Shown in pieces: positions 1-11,348 of a DNA stretch of 64,000 nt (the stretch's first letter is position 1; every line of letters begins with the position of its first letter). A program made the position numbers and the translations under genes. Below the pieces are notes generated by a model. That model worked only from the letters and a program-made list of their open reading frames with translations, searched no databases and had not been told where the DNA came from. The stretch is from Euglena gracilis (Eukaryota > Euglenida > Euglenophyceae > Euglenales): NCBI GenBank assembly GCA_039621445.1, contig CP154955.1, forward strand, positions 52,357,384 to 52,421,383, in the 5' to 3' direction.

Positions 1-7
1 GAGATGT

Positions 8-466
8 TTGGCACTCTCTCCTCACGTCCCCGGGGGGGTCGACCCCCCACCAGGTCTTCCCAGACCGCTCGGTCCATGTCTCGTGGAGGCCCAATACTGC
101 GGTGACCTCTGCCGGCCGGCCGTTGCGCTTCTCCCGCTTCCACTTGTGTCCACTTCCCCGACAGTGGTCTCGGTCTCTGCAACCCAGGCCATGCACCCGA
201 CATGGCGGCGACCAGTGCCTTTTTCTGGACCCCGCTCTTCGGGTGCACCTGATTCATGCTATCGCTGCATGGTTGAGACTTGTTCGGTGTCCTCCAGTTT
301 GCATTTGGGGGGGGGGGGCTCTTGTCCTTTATTCTGGAAAACCCGTCTCATTGTGGGTCAAGTCCGAGGTTTCCTTCAATTCTTGACCTCTTACCTCACA
401 TTTTCCCTGAGAAGCAGTGACAAATTTTCCGTTCATTTGTATTCGAAGTTATTATTATTGTTATAA
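8..466 (+). other. Open GC-rich stretch, unassigned
   Basis: This stretch is open on the + strand for about 150 codons and carries a GC-rich part near 100-260. No domain is recognised and no convincing exon borders are visible. It could contain an exon of a gene entering from the left edge. An open frame of this length also occurs by chance in such GC-rich DNA. Confidence 0.2.
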
Positions 467-504
467 GCTGTATGATGTGAACACACAATGCAGTAAATTA
501 CCTG

Positions 505-571
505 CACCTGCCCCCCTCCCCCCACTCCCCTTCCCCTCTCCCCCCATGCCCCCTCCCCCCTCTCCCCTCCC
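505..571. repeat. Pyrimidine-rich C/T tract
   Basis: A low-complexity run of CCCCT and CCCCC units on the + strand. It has no coding meaning. Confidence 0.8.
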
Positions 572-596
572 CAACAACAGCGTCTATTTGTGTGGA

Positions 597-780
597 CAAA
601 GTTTGGCGGACATGGCGTAAATGGAAAACGGGCAAACGGTAGAAGAAGAATCAGGCAGACATGGCGTTTTTGTGGCAAATGGATGAATGGTTTCGAACAA
701 GTTTGGCGGATATGGCGTAAATGGAAACCGGGTGAACGGTCTGCACCACATCAGGCGACATGGCGTTTTTTGTGGCTAAC
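597..780. repeat. Two-copy tandem duplication, about 100 bp unit
   Basis: The segment starting AAGTTTGGCGGACATGGCG near 599 recurs near 699 as AAGTTTGGCGGATATGGCG. Each copy continues through GTAAATGGAAA, CATCAGGC-like and ACATGGCGTTTTT blocks, with a few substitutions. It is a diverged direct duplication with no recognisable product. Confidence 0.75.
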
Positions 781-827
781 GGGGCCATACCACCCACACC
801 AGACGCACGACAGCCCCTCCCCGCGAT

Positions 828-916
828 ACGCATGCATGCATGCATACACATGCATACACACATGTGTATGCATACATACATGCATACACATGCATACACA
901 TGCATGCATGCATGCA
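828..916. repeat. (TGCA)/(CATACA) microsatellite
   Basis: Alternating TGCA and CATACA units form a self-complementary microsatellite. It keeps frames open on both strands, so those frames are artefacts. Confidence 0.85.
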
Positions 917-946
917 CCCACTCCCCCACCAGGCAGCGCTTTGTTC

Positions 947-1206
947 CGCTCGCTCTGCATAGCAGGCCCCTCCGTTCTGCATCCTTCTCCCGCCTGGCTG
1001 CGCGTTCCCGATTGATGCACTTTGCCGTGGCCCGACGGTCGGCCTCCCCGTTGGTGAGTGCCCCGCTGCCTTCTGCCTGCCATATCCCACTGACGCCTTC
1101 CAGCCGGAGGTCCTTTGGTGGTTCGCTCCCCAGGGGTGGGAAAGTGCCGCGCTGCGTGGGACACTCGAGCAGGCTCGGTGTGGAGGCGGCCAAAGCGGAG
1201 TACAGG
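947..1206 (+). other. Possible exonic GC-rich segment
   Basis: An open, GC-rich segment rich in Arg and Ser. It contains a strong donor-like TTG|GTGAGT at 1054 and an acceptor-like CTTCCAG near 1104. The implied intron of about 50 bp would be far shorter than the identified introns, so the two halves are more likely alternatives than neighbours. No domain is recognised. Confidence 0.2.
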
Positions 1207-1228
1207 GGGGGGGGTCCGCCTGGACGCT

Positions 1229-1300
1229 ATTTCAAAAATGATGCGAGGTGTCTCGAGATATTTTGAAAAGCAATTTTTTGGCCCAAAATCCACTCGGCAC
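1229..1300 (+). repeat. Dispersed repeat, copy 1 (inverted relative to 2510-2600)
   Basis: The blocks TATTTCAAAAATGATGCG, GTGTC, ATTTTGAAAA, CAATTTT and GGCCCAAAA appear here. They reappear as the reverse complement at 2510-2600, which indicates an interspersed repeat of at least 75 bp. Confidence 0.6.
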
Positions 1301-2500
1301 CCCCATCCACGGCATTGGTGGCATCGCTGAAGCCGTCCCCACTCCCCGCGGGGTCCAGTAAGCAAGGAGCCGTTTCCCATCCTCGGACCCCCCCCCCCCA
1401 TTGACAATTTCTCTTTCCTGTCCAGTTGCCCAAAGGGTCCTTCTGGGAGGCTGGCTGGTTACGGGTTTTGTATTTTTATCCTTCGGAGGGGTAAAAATGG
1501 ACCCAACACTGGGCAAAAATCGGTCGAAATCGACCACCTGGTATTATTTTTTTGGGGGGGGTCAAAAATCAGTTTTTTTGGCATAATAATTGGCAGTTTT
1601 CTTGGGGGCATTGCTGATGTTTTGGGGGATCGGGTTCGACCTCCCAGCTCTGATGCGTGGGGGTCAGCCAGCAGCCTCTCTCCAGCCAGCCCAAACGTTC
1701 CCGCCTCTCAGCTGAACCCCCCAGGGGGTCCCGAGTCCCTAAACAAACCTCTGCTGCCAGAAATGCCTCTGCTACCAGCAAACCCATTTGTCTGACCCAC
1801 GCCCTCCCCTCCCCCTCCCCCCCCCCATCCCCCCCGCGGCGGGGTAGGACTCGCCCCCCCCCCTCCCCCCACCGGCGGGAGCCGCCGCTCCACAACGCGT
1901 GCGGACCGCCGCCCCACCGCCGCCCAGCCGTGCGGGGCCGCCGGTGCGCGGACGCGCCGCCCCTCCCCCCCCCCACTGTGTTGCCTGCCTGCAGCGTGTC
2001 GTGCCCGTACGTTGGGTCCCCCGGGGACTCCCCCCCCCGGCCAAAAGCGCGTTCTTGAAGTATTGCCATGGTTTGGAGGGGTGGGGCAGGCAAAAAAGTG
2101 AGGGTTGGTGTTGCATGGCCTCCCAATCCTGGTGTGCAAAGAAAAAGGCCCAGAAATCACATTTTCGTGTTCTCGCATTCACTTTTTTTTTTGAAAAATC
2201 GGTCATAAACTGCACAAATTTTTTTTACCCTCCCCCGACACGAAGAGCCGGAGAAAATTCTTTGGTTCCAGGGGGTCCCAACCCACCCCTCCCCCTCACT
2301 CAATAAAAAATACCTGGGAGCCAAGGTACCTGGGTCAGCTAATTTCTTTCCTGGTGCTCTGTGCCGTAAAATTTGTTGTCCCCGAGGGGGGGTCTGGCCC
2401 CCCTTTTCCTGGTTTGGTATGATTTGCGAGGCTGGAGTGGAGAGGGTGAGGGGGGGGGTGGAGGAACGGGCGATCCCAATTTTGAGGTGGCGGGGGAAAC
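1300..2500. other. Non-coding, poly-C/G rich, no gene seen
   Basis: This stretch contains long C and G runs, a very GC-rich patch at 1840-1975 and T-rich stretches near 2190-2230. The GC-rich patch is open in several frames at once, which is expected from its composition. No recognisable exon was found. Confidence 0.5.
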
Positions 2501-2509
2501 AATTTGCCT

Positions 2510-2600
2510 CCCCGCCATTTTTTTTGGGCCCAAAATTGATTTTTCAAATGTGTGGAGGACACGCGCGTCATTTTTGAAGTAACGTACAGACGCGCGCCTC
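2510..2600 (-). repeat. Dispersed repeat, copy 2
   Basis: Reverse-complement copy of the segment at 1229-1300, sharing the TACTTCAAAAATGACGCG and GGCCCAAAA blocks with substitutions. Confidence 0.6.
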
Positions 2601-4090
2601 TCTCCCCCGTGTATGCCGTTTTGGCCGCCTAAAGGCCAAGTCTGTTCGAGTTTTGCATATTGTGCCACACTTTCACATCCTTTTCCTTTTTTTTGTGAGT
2701 GGGGAAGCGTTCATAATCGGGGGAGTTTCGGAGTTCCCCAAAGCACCGCAGTGTCTTTGCGACAAATTTGCTCGGGTACTTTCACCGCCGACAGGAACAG
2801 AAGCACAGTTTTTTTTTGTATGTTCGCAATGGAGTCGAGGTCGGAGGTAATTTCTGCCCCCTCCCCCAAGGCACCAAAGAAATTGCATTTGTTGCCTTTG
2901 CTCTCCCTCGGCAAAAAAGCAAAGACGCATCCGTTCCATGGACAGCTGAGACGGTAGGCACGTCCGTTTTTGGGTGACCTCTCCTGTACTGACCGCCGTA
3001 TTTTTTAAAAAAATTAAAAGGCAAAAGGTGTTTTAAGGCTTTTAGAGGTTCTTTGAACAGCTGTTTTCCAAGGGCGGCGGAGGTCATCAAACCCATATTT
3101 TTTGGGTTTTGATTTGATTTGGACATGGCCCAAAGAGTCAAAAACCCTTTTTGAGTTTTGGTTGGATAGGCAATGTTCCAAGGATTCTAGAAATCGTTTT
3201 TTTCTGGAGTGGCTTTTTTTTGCCCGGTAACACATTGAGGTGCTCAGGTGAACGGTCATCTATTTTATTTTCATCCTGAAATCCTATGCATCAAACATTT
3301 TCAGGCGATAACAACACATGATTAACTACATAACATATAACACTGTTACATGATGCCACTGTTTTCTACGCCACTGTAATATGTGCTCTGTTGGAGAAAA
3401 TTCTCCCATAATTTTCTTTTTTTAGTGTTTAGGCATATTAAGGCATTTTCACACATTTTGGCTAAATTTTATAAATCATTTAAAAGGGTTTTCTTTAACG
3501 CAAAGCAGATCCTCCTCTTTCTTCAAACCCAACGGAATCCGAAAAGCCATTCCAACCAAACAATAGATTTGAAGCTCTGGGGCAGCCAAGGAAGTTCTGG
3601 GACTGGGCACACTAGCCCCCCCCCCCCACCCTTGCCCACCAGCCATGCTCCTACGACCCAACGGCGGGGGTGGTCACACCCCCCCCACAACTGCCACTGG
3701 TCAGGCATTATTTTTCGGCGCCTCACCCCTGCCATCCCAAAACCAACTCGGCAACGCAATCAATGGAACAAATTACCCACTTCGCCAATGAAGCCAGGGA
3801 GGGTGGATTGTGCAGACAAGTGCCTATTGAGCGGCTCTCACAGTGACTAAACACACGCCCGAAGACGCAAAAGGCGAGGTGTCATTGGCTCTTTGTGAGC
3901 CAGGCTGCTTTTCAAGAAGCTGTGGAAGGATGGGCGCCAGCAAGGGGAAGTTGCTTTCGCTTGCTGGGGGTGTCGGGGAACAATTGGGTGCTGTCGGGTG
4001 CCATTCTTTTCGGCAAGTTTCTGCCCCCAACCCAACAGTCACGACCCCCTTGGCTATGCCTGCTGTCTGAAAATCCTCCTCCCAGCCAGA
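2600..4090. other. No gene recognised; part of a TTTTAAGGC-type repeat at 3005-3260
   Basis: The part at 3005-3260 has blocks (TTTTAAGGCTTTT, TTTTCCAAGGGCGG, GGATAGGCAATGTTCCA) that also occur at 10010-10080 and 32920-33240. It is therefore an interspersed repeat. The remainder is unique non-coding sequence as far as can be seen. Confidence 0.45.
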
Positions 4091-4170
4091 ATCTAAAAAT
4101 ATATACATACATATGTATATATGCATGTATATACATGTATATATGCATATATATACATGTATATATATAC

Positions 4171-5256
<1,086 letters not shown>

Positions 5257-5267
5257 TATGTATGTAT

Positions 5268-5572
5268 ATTTATATGGCAGCTAGACTTTATTTGCCCCCC
5301 CCCCCCGCCGGGGGGGCAAGTAAAGACTCCAGGGGGGGGGTCAGAAGTTTTTTTTGCGTTAATGATGGAGTAGGGTTAAGTGCGCGCATTCGGCCTAACC
5401 CTAACCCTAACTTGTACACCTCTCACCCGTCTATAAGTTAGGCCTAACCCTAACCCAAACTCTTGCACCTAACCCTATTCCATCATTAACACAAAAAATC
5501 TATTTTGACCCCCTGGAGTCTTTACTTGGACCCCCCGGGGGGGGGGCAAGTGAAGTCTAGCTGCCATTTATA
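5268..5572. mobile_element. Foldback element with telomere-like loop
   Basis: A long inverted repeat. The left arm (5273-5385) runs TATGGCAGCTAGACTTTA, AAGTAAAGACTCCAGGGGG, TTAATGATGGAGTAGGGTTA. The right arm (5463-5570) is its reverse complement with a few changes, ending GAAGTCTAGCTGCCAT. The loop holds two short CCTAACCCTAACCC tracts. The element sits inside TATATG-rich microsatellite DNA. It has no coding capacity, so it is non-autonomous. Confidence 0.8.
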
Positions 5573-5682
5573 TATGTGTATATATGTCTGTATATATGTA
5601 TATATGTCATATATGAAAATATGTACATATATGACCCCCTCAAATGTGAGACACCCCGATAGTACAAAGTGCTGGCGACTCA
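5573..5682. repeat. TATATG-rich microsatellite tail
   Basis: Degenerate TATATGT/CATATATG repeats resume to the right of the foldback element. This suggests the element inserted into the array. Confidence 0.7.
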
Positions 5683-5912
5683 AAAGTCATCGAAGCCCCC
5701 CCCACCCCCGTGGCACCAACAAGGAAAAATTCCTTCAGCGCCGAAGAAAAGTTTTGACGTAATAATTCGCACCCCAGAAATACAGGAAGGGGGTGGCCGG
5801 ACCCTCTCCAACCACCCACACGGTTGCGGGGATTCCCATCCAGCTCGGGTCGGGGGGGGGGTGTTATGCTTGGGGAAGCTTGCATGGGCTGATGAAATAT
5901 GATGCGGTCCCT
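5683..5912 (+). repeat. Interspersed family K, copy 1
   Basis: This copy shares ordered blocks with the reverse complement of 8160-8400: AAAATTCCTTC, GCGCCGAAG, GGGGATTC, TTGGGGAAGCTT, GCATGGGCTGATGAAATATG and CAACTT. The two copies are inverted relative to each other. Confidence 0.75.
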
Positions 5913-6780
5913 CCCAACTTAACCTGCACTCCACCTTGGCACAAAGATGATGAAAATTTTTTAGAACCAAAACCCGAAACCAACTGAACATACTGCCCAG
6001 GGTAAATGCAGCTGTTTTGCAGTTAAGGTTTTGCTGTGAATTCCCCAAAATGAGACCCAGGTCTTGTTTTTTGGGTGGGTCTGGAGTTTTTTGAAAACCC
6101 GAAAAAAATCATTTTGAGGGTTCCGGGCCCAATTTTTGAGCCACAACACCCACAGCACCCACTATCGCTGATATGATGCCAAAAAAAGAAGACCCCCCCA
6201 CAACCGCTGATGATGAAAACCAGAAATGCCAAAAAGAAGAATTTTTTGGCACCCCCACACTGAAAATTGCACCGACCATGGGTTTGATGGTGTTCAGCAT
6301 GGATACAATGCAATCTCGCGGTCAAGATTTTGCATCCAAAGGTTATGGATTTTTTTTGTCAAATAATACCCCCCCCCCCTTAGGGTCTACTTAGGCTGAC
6401 TAAATGATATTTTCGAGGGGGGGAATATTATTTGGGGGTTGCAAAAAAGTGCATTTGCGCGCACACCCAGGGATGTCTGGGAAGACTCTTACGCAAAACT
6501 GGAGTCCTGGCTTTTGTCTACCCGAAGGAGGCCCTGTGGAGGTGCTGGGATTCATCATCATGGGGGGGGTCAAGCCGAAAAAATATTTTTTTTTGACATT
6601 TTGGGTTTTCCTCATCGGTTGGGGGGAAGGTTCCCTTTCGGCATCATCGGCAATAGTCTCAAAAAGGTGCCAATAAGTATTTTCTTCCGTTTTCATGTAA
6701 AATTCACACAAAAATATGGCTCCAGCTCCCTGGAAAACGCATGTTTTTCTGTGCCGTCTGTGAAAAATGGGGGACGCAAT
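5913..6780. other. No gene recognised
   Basis: Mixed sequence with poly-C/poly-G patches (6370-6430, 6568) and ATTATTTGGGGG blocks that resemble the TTATTTGGGG repeat family. Short frames exist on both strands but none resembles a known protein. Confidence 0.4.
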
Positions 6781-7018
6781 GTTATTTGGGCGAAATATTA
6801 ATAAATATTAATATTTATTAATATTTAATATTAATAAATATTAATATTAAATAATAATATTAATATATAATATAGATATATTATTATATATTATTATATA
6901 TTATTATTATATATTAATATAATATTATTATATTATATTATTATATTATATATTAATTATTATATTATATTATATTAATATTATAATATTAATATTATTA
7001 TATATTATTATATTATAA
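6781..7018. repeat. AT-only satellite of TAATATTA units
   Basis: About 240 bp consist almost entirely of A and T in ATTAATATT and TTATATTA permutations. It is highly self-complementary. Confidence 0.9.
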
Positions 7019-7125
7019 TGTTTGCGGGTTTACTTTTTTGTCTTTCAATTTTGGCCAAGATTGCATTTTTGGTGGGTTTCCCATCACATTTTCCGGGGTC
7101 CTCGCGTACCCCCCCCCCCTCTGCA

Positions 7126-7236
7126 GTGCCTGCAATGCGGCCCCGTTACGACGCTGCGCCGGACTGCATCGCCATGTGCGAAGAGCGCTGGCACTTCGAC
7201 GTGCTGTTCCGGCAGCTTGGGGAGGGCCGCCCCTGA
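7126..7236 (+). CDS. Candidate exon of an unrecognised gene
   Basis: A good acceptor (pyrimidine run, then CTCTGCAG at 7118-7125) is followed by about 36 open codons of protein-like composition (PAMRPRYDAAPD, MCEERWHFDVLFRQL), ending in TGA at 7234. It could be a terminal exon. Alternatively it is internal, with the GT donor after TTCGAC at 7200. In that case it would be in phase 0 with the exon at 10824. The sequence is GC-rich compared with its flanks. No homologue is recognised. Confidence 0.35.
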   Translation: MPAMRPRYDAAPDCIAMCEERWHFDVLFRQLGEGRP

Positions 7237-7239
7237 TCG

Positions 7240-7760
7240 ATTTTTCAGCCCGGGGGCGTTTCCACCAACCACTCCACTAACAATGTTTCGGGGTATAAAT
7301 GGACACACCGATTAAAATTTCAATCAAATGCTGAAGCTGCAAATGCTGTTTAAAACACACAGAGAGGCACACCGACTCCAGTAAAATGACGACTGAGTCG
7401 TTTCTGATGTACTTTTTACCCCATTTTCTCTTATTGTTTACATTCTGCTCAAGTTTCTCATACTCCCCCCCCATACCTGTATGCCTGAATGAGGAAGTTT
7501 GGTGACATTTTTTTTTGGTGCTTTGCTCAATCTTCTGGTGTTCAGTTGGATAAAAACAAGTGCCTCAGCCCTCCCCCAAAGCAGCCCCTCACTGACTCCA
7601 CGAAAGTCCCAATAGTGAACCATTCATGGTAGTGCACTGGATTAGGCCCAAAGAGCAGAGCTGTCCTCCTCCGGAGGCAGCCATCCACTTATTCTGAAAC
7701 CATCCTTGGCTATATTTATTTTGGCAGGCTCCCCCACCGCACACTGCCAACTTCCTCGGG
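7240..7760. other. No gene recognised
   Basis: Unique-looking mixed sequence without splice-flanked coding segments or long repeats. Confidence 0.4.
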
Positions 7761-7763
7761 GAG

Positions 7764-7990
7764 GGGGAATTGACACCCGCAATTTTTCTGCAATGTGCGC
7801 AAATCTTGCGCAATATTTGCAGTTTTCCGCGACACTCACAATTTTCCGCAACCTTTTTCGGAGTTTTCTCTCACAATTTTTTTCACAATTTCCCACATTT
7901 TTCCTGCAGTATTTGCAATCTCCTGCATTTCCCCACAGTTTTCACAATCGCAATTTCCCCACAGTTTTCTGCAGGCATTCGTCATCCATC
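7764..7990. repeat. Degenerate CGCAATTTTC repeat (family H, copy 1)
   Basis: Imperfect units of GCAATTTTC, CGCAAC and CACAGTTTTC. It resembles the interior of the copies at 30126-30202 and 36195-36448. The GATATCAAT ends seen there are diverged or missing. Confidence 0.5.
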
Positions 7991-8159
7991 CCCTCTGCTT
8001 CCCGTCCTTTTTTTGCTGAGATAGTGGTGCCCTCCTGCCATCCTGCAGCCCACCGCCCCGGCCTCCCGCGACGTCCGATATCAGGTTCACTGGCGGACCG
8101 AGGACCCCCGCTGGGGGGCTGGCGGCCAGCTCTGTTATCGCCCAACCCTTATTGTGCCC

Positions 8160-8400
8160 GCGGCTCACGCCCTAAGGGTCAAGTTGCGATGATCCGCGTC
8201 ATATTTCATCAGCCCATGAAAGCTTCCCCAATAACCCCCCCCCCCTCAGGGCTGGGTGTGAATCCCCGTAACGGTGCCGTGGTGGTGGTGGGGTCCGTCC
8301 CCCCCTTCCCACATTTCCGGGGGTTCCAATTTAGCGCACGACTTACCTTCGGCGCCGAAGGAATTTTCCCTGGGGCGGTGCCATGGTGGGTGGGAGGGGG
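8160..8400 (-). repeat. Interspersed family K, copy 2
   Basis: Reverse-oriented partner of 5683-5912 (blocks CATATTTCATCAGCCCATG, AAGCTTCCCC, CTTCGGCGCCGAAGG). Overall similarity by eye is about three quarters. Confidence 0.75.
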
Positions 8401-8595
8401 AGGGTCGCCCCCCCCCACCTCCTGGGTGGTGGTCAACCCCCCAGAACCAGGCCTCCCCGTTCATCCCGGCTCCCTCCCTCCCCCAGGGTGGGTGCTATGA
8501 GCCGGTGGAAGTCATTGCGACCCGGGGGTGGGCACCAGCGCTTCCACGATCCATAAATGGCCATTGTTAAAAGGATACCCCCGAGAACCTGTCAG

Positions 8596-8782
8596 GGTCC
8601 CGCCTGGGAAGCTGTCAGGTCCTTGATACTGGTACACCTGTCATCATAGGAAGTTTGTCAGGGTCCCTGGGTACCAGTTGTCAGGGTCATTTTCCATTGA
8701 CTTTCCCTTGGAGTGATTTTCCCGGAAACTGTCAGGGTGTCAGGGTCCTTGGCACTGGCCGACTTGTCAGGTGACAGTTTCT
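8596..8782. repeat. Spaced CTGTCAGGGTCC direct repeats
   Basis: About nine occurrences of TGTCAGG, most extended to CTGTCAGGGTCC, are spread over 190 bp with irregular 12-50 bp spacers. This is not a simple tandem array. Confidence 0.75.
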
Positions 8783-9051
8783 CATGGGGGGGGGGGGTAG
8801 GTCCTGTGTGTGCGTCCCTGCCAGGACCCAGAACCGACCCCCCTGGAGGGACACCTGCACTTTGGTTCTGGTATCCCTGCCTGGTTCGTGTGTGCCCCCG
8901 AGGCGAGAGGTCAAACCGACGTGCTTCAGGGAGTTTTTTTTTTGCCTTTTTGGGGTATTCGTTTTGTGTTTCGGAAGCGGTCATTGCACCCAGAGTTCTC
9001 TCATCTGTGGGGGTGGGGGGGTTCTGTCAGCTGCTCCATAAGGGACTTTAA

Positions 9052-9387
9052 TTCTTACAAGATTACAAATCACCAGTGTACAACCCAGGTGACCGCGTGT
9101 TCGGAACAGTTGATCCCGCATGCAATCCTCGTTGGACCCCCCTCTGGATTGGACCGTGTGAGATCCTCGACCGGTTGGGTACAAGTGGGCGCTATAAAGT
9201 CGCTTTGCCCAACGGTGTCGAAGATGTGCACATGGATGAATTCAAACCATACCTGACTCCACCAAACGGTGAAGCATTCCCTCATCCACAGTTTAAAATT
9301 GAGGACCACCGTGCAAGGACCACGCTTAGGCCTAAGGGCTGGACGTCGGCCGGTCCAGGGGTTGAATGGGGGCAATTTTTTTTTTGA
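9052..9387 (+). mobile_element. Ty3/Gypsy-type integrase C-terminal fragment
   Basis: An open segment follows a TAA at 9049. It reads YNPGDRVFG, then WTPLWIGPCEI, then GRYKVALPNG and DVHMDEFKPYL. This order (GDxVxx, RWxGPxxI, YxVxLP, VHxxxLKPY) is the SH3-like C-terminal integrase domain of Ty3/Gypsy retrotransposons. In the intact element it helps bind DNA during integration. Only this domain remains: no integrase core, reverse transcriptase or protease was found upstream and no LTR pair was recognised. The frame stays open into a poly-T tract, then stops at 9387. It is a retrotransposon relic or a domain joined to other DNA. Confidence 0.75.
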
Positions 9388-9389
9388 AA

Positions 9390-9515
9390 ACGTTCTAATC
9401 GTTTTGGGTGGATGGGATATGGCATCCTCGGGCTTGGTCCAAGGATGCCAGGAACCGTTATTTTTTCTCCCTCGATGTCGACCCATTTCTGCGAAAGAAA
9501 TGTTGGCCTATTTGC
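9390..9515 (+). repeat. Interspersed family B, copy 1
   Basis: The blocks GGTGGATGG, GGTCCAAGGATGCCAGGAA, GATGTCGACC and GAAATG are shared with 32262-32360 in the same order. A weaker copy is at 42740-42800. It directly follows the retrotransposon fragment. Confidence 0.6.
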
Positions 9516-9529
9516 ATCTAGATTTTTTA

Positions 9530-10060
9530 TTGAATGTGTTGGGCAGGGAACCCTTTTTCCGTTGAGGATCGCCCTGCGTATTATTGAACGAGAAGGGAAA
9601 AAAACAAATAAATGGATTCCCCCAAAAATATTGGACCGAGCTTGTATCCCCCCCCCCCGGTTTACAGGTCACCGCGTTTTGCAGCTGCAGAGGGGATGCG
9701 CTGCACATTTTGCGCATTTCTGCATATCTTTTTTTGGGCCCACCGTATATTTGTGGATTGTTTTGTTTTTTTTTGAGTTTTTTTTATTTTGGTCGGGCTG
9801 CTTGGATTCACGCTATCGCGTTTTTTTTTCATTGCACAGAAATGCCGTGCGGTGGAGAAAAAATGAGTGAACATGTTTCAGCAAGATTGGAAAGTGCTTC
9901 CCCCCCACTCCGCACCCGTTCCCTATGGCCGGTGGTGGCCACCAACCGAAGGGCCAGAGACTTGGAGTCCTGACTTTTAGTGAAAAACCTCATAATTTTA
10001 ATTGTTCTAAGGCATTTTTATGGTTTGAAAGTTTTAAGGCTTTTCAAAATTCTATTTTCT
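9530..10060. other. No gene recognised, T-rich
   Basis: Poly-T-interrupted sequence, with a TTTTAAGGC-type repeat segment beginning near 10005. Confidence 0.4.
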
Positions 10061-10062
10061 AA

Positions 10063-10540
10063 GGGTGGCCTAAACCCCCCCCCCAAAAATAAGACCCGGG
10101 TCTTATTTTTGGGTCCGTTGCTGGAAGCCTCCAGGGGGGGTCTTATTTTTGGGGGGGGTCTTATTTTTGGATTTTTGCTTGACCGACCCGGGTCCGAAAA
10201 AAACACCATTTTTCAGGTTCCCAAGAGCACTAAAATTTTTCCTTCGGCGCTTCGCGCCATGTGAAAATTGGTGCAAATCGACATTTACTGTGCTTTTTGA
10301 ACTTCAAAAATACAATTTTTTTTGAAATTTCATCATTTTTGTGTATGAAATTGGGTTTTTTTGGTCATTTTTCAGGGGAAAAGTTCACCGTCCCCGCGCT
10401 TCGCGCCGTCAGGGGGGGTCTTATTTATGGGGGGGGTCTTATTTTTGGATTTTTGCTCGATCGGCCCAGGGGGGGTCTTATTTTTGGGGGGGGTCTTATT
10501 TTTGGGGGGGGGTCTTATTTTTGGGGGGGGGGGTTTAAGG
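10063..10540. repeat. GGTCTTATTTTTGGGG repeat cluster
   Basis: At least seven GTCTTATTTTTGGG units, one pair inverted at 10080-10110 (AATAAGACCC/GGGTCTTATT). It also carries two copies of TTCGGCGCTTCGCGCC-like cores near 10245 and 10395. It appears to be two nested or adjacent copies of a short foldback element related to the TTATTTGGGG family. Confidence 0.65.
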
Positions 10541-10823
10541 ACTGCCTGGGCCGCCCGTATCGGACGGGTCCGAAATCACAAAGAAAGTCGAAAAAATCTT
10601 TTTTTTTTGAGTTTCGGTGGGTGGACAAAATTCCAGCAGAAGGACTGCTGGAAATCGTTTCTTTTTTCCCCCCCGAGATCTTACCGTTTCATTTTTGCTT
10701 GACAGGATAACAAAATTATTTGTCAGAAGATCGTTTTTTTTTTTGCCAGATAGGACGTTTTCGGGTTTTTTTTACCCGTCACCCTCCCGACCCTCCTCCA
10801 GAAAGGTTGTATTTTTGGTTCAG

Positions 10824-10935
10824 AGCGCAGCGCCCGGCCCCCCGCCCCACCTGCCCCACGGCAAGTTTCTGGCCGTTGAGGAGGCGGAGGGCCCCGTCCT
10901 GGACTTTTACTCCCACGTCCTCTTCCGCTACGCCG
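10824..10935 (+). CDS. Penultimate exon, unrecognised gene
   Basis: An acceptor (TTCAG at 10819-10823, alternatively CGCAG ending 10830) opens a coding segment reading HGKFLAVEEAEGPVLDFYSH then VLFRYA. It ends at the donor GCCG|GTGTGC. The last codon is left in phase 1, and the exon at 11278 supplies exactly the two missing bases. The composition is strongly protein-like and GC-rich in an AT-rich surrounding. I do not recognise the protein family. Confidence 0.6.
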
Positions 10936-11277
10936 GTGTGCTCGTAGCCGCCTGCGTGTGTGTCGTCCACGTCCAAAACAGCTCCGCGAGAAAGGGGTTT
11001 GTGGGGTCGCCAGGAAAGAGAGCCGCCAGGTGATGCTCTGGGTAGGCCGGGGTAGGCTTGGGTAGGCCAGGGCACTGTCCACTGTCCACTCCCCCATTGC
11101 CTGATGACATCGCACTTTGGGCAAAGAAATACAAAAAAAAGCAGGTGAGGGTTTCAATTTCAAAAAATTGCAGGAAAAAGAATGACAATTCTTTTTTGTG
11201 TGCAATGGGTGTCCTCGGGAATTTCCTCTCGCCTGCTGCCCCCCCCCCCCCGGGACCAGCCCTGCCTTCCTCCGCAG

Positions 11278-11348
11278 TGACGGACACCACGAAGCACGTG
11301 CTCCTCCAGTTCGACGTCGTCGTCTATGATGGCCCGGGCTTCGCTTAA
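11278..11348 (+). CDS. Terminal exon, unrecognised gene
   Basis: The pyrimidine-rich acceptor CTTCCTCCGCAG is followed by TG, then codons reading TDTTKHVLLQFDVVVYDGPG-FA and TAA at 11346. Joined to the exon ending at 10935, the split codon becomes GTG (Val) and the frame continues without a stop. The two exons give a C-terminus of about 60 residues containing a hydrophobic beta-like stretch. The intron of 342 bp is canonical GT-AG. Upstream exons are uncertain; 7126 is one candidate. Confidence 0.6.

Noticed and set aside
5390-5480. Chromosome end or telomere
   Set aside because: The CCCTAA-like units are few, imperfect and inside a foldback element flanked by ordinary sequence on both sides.
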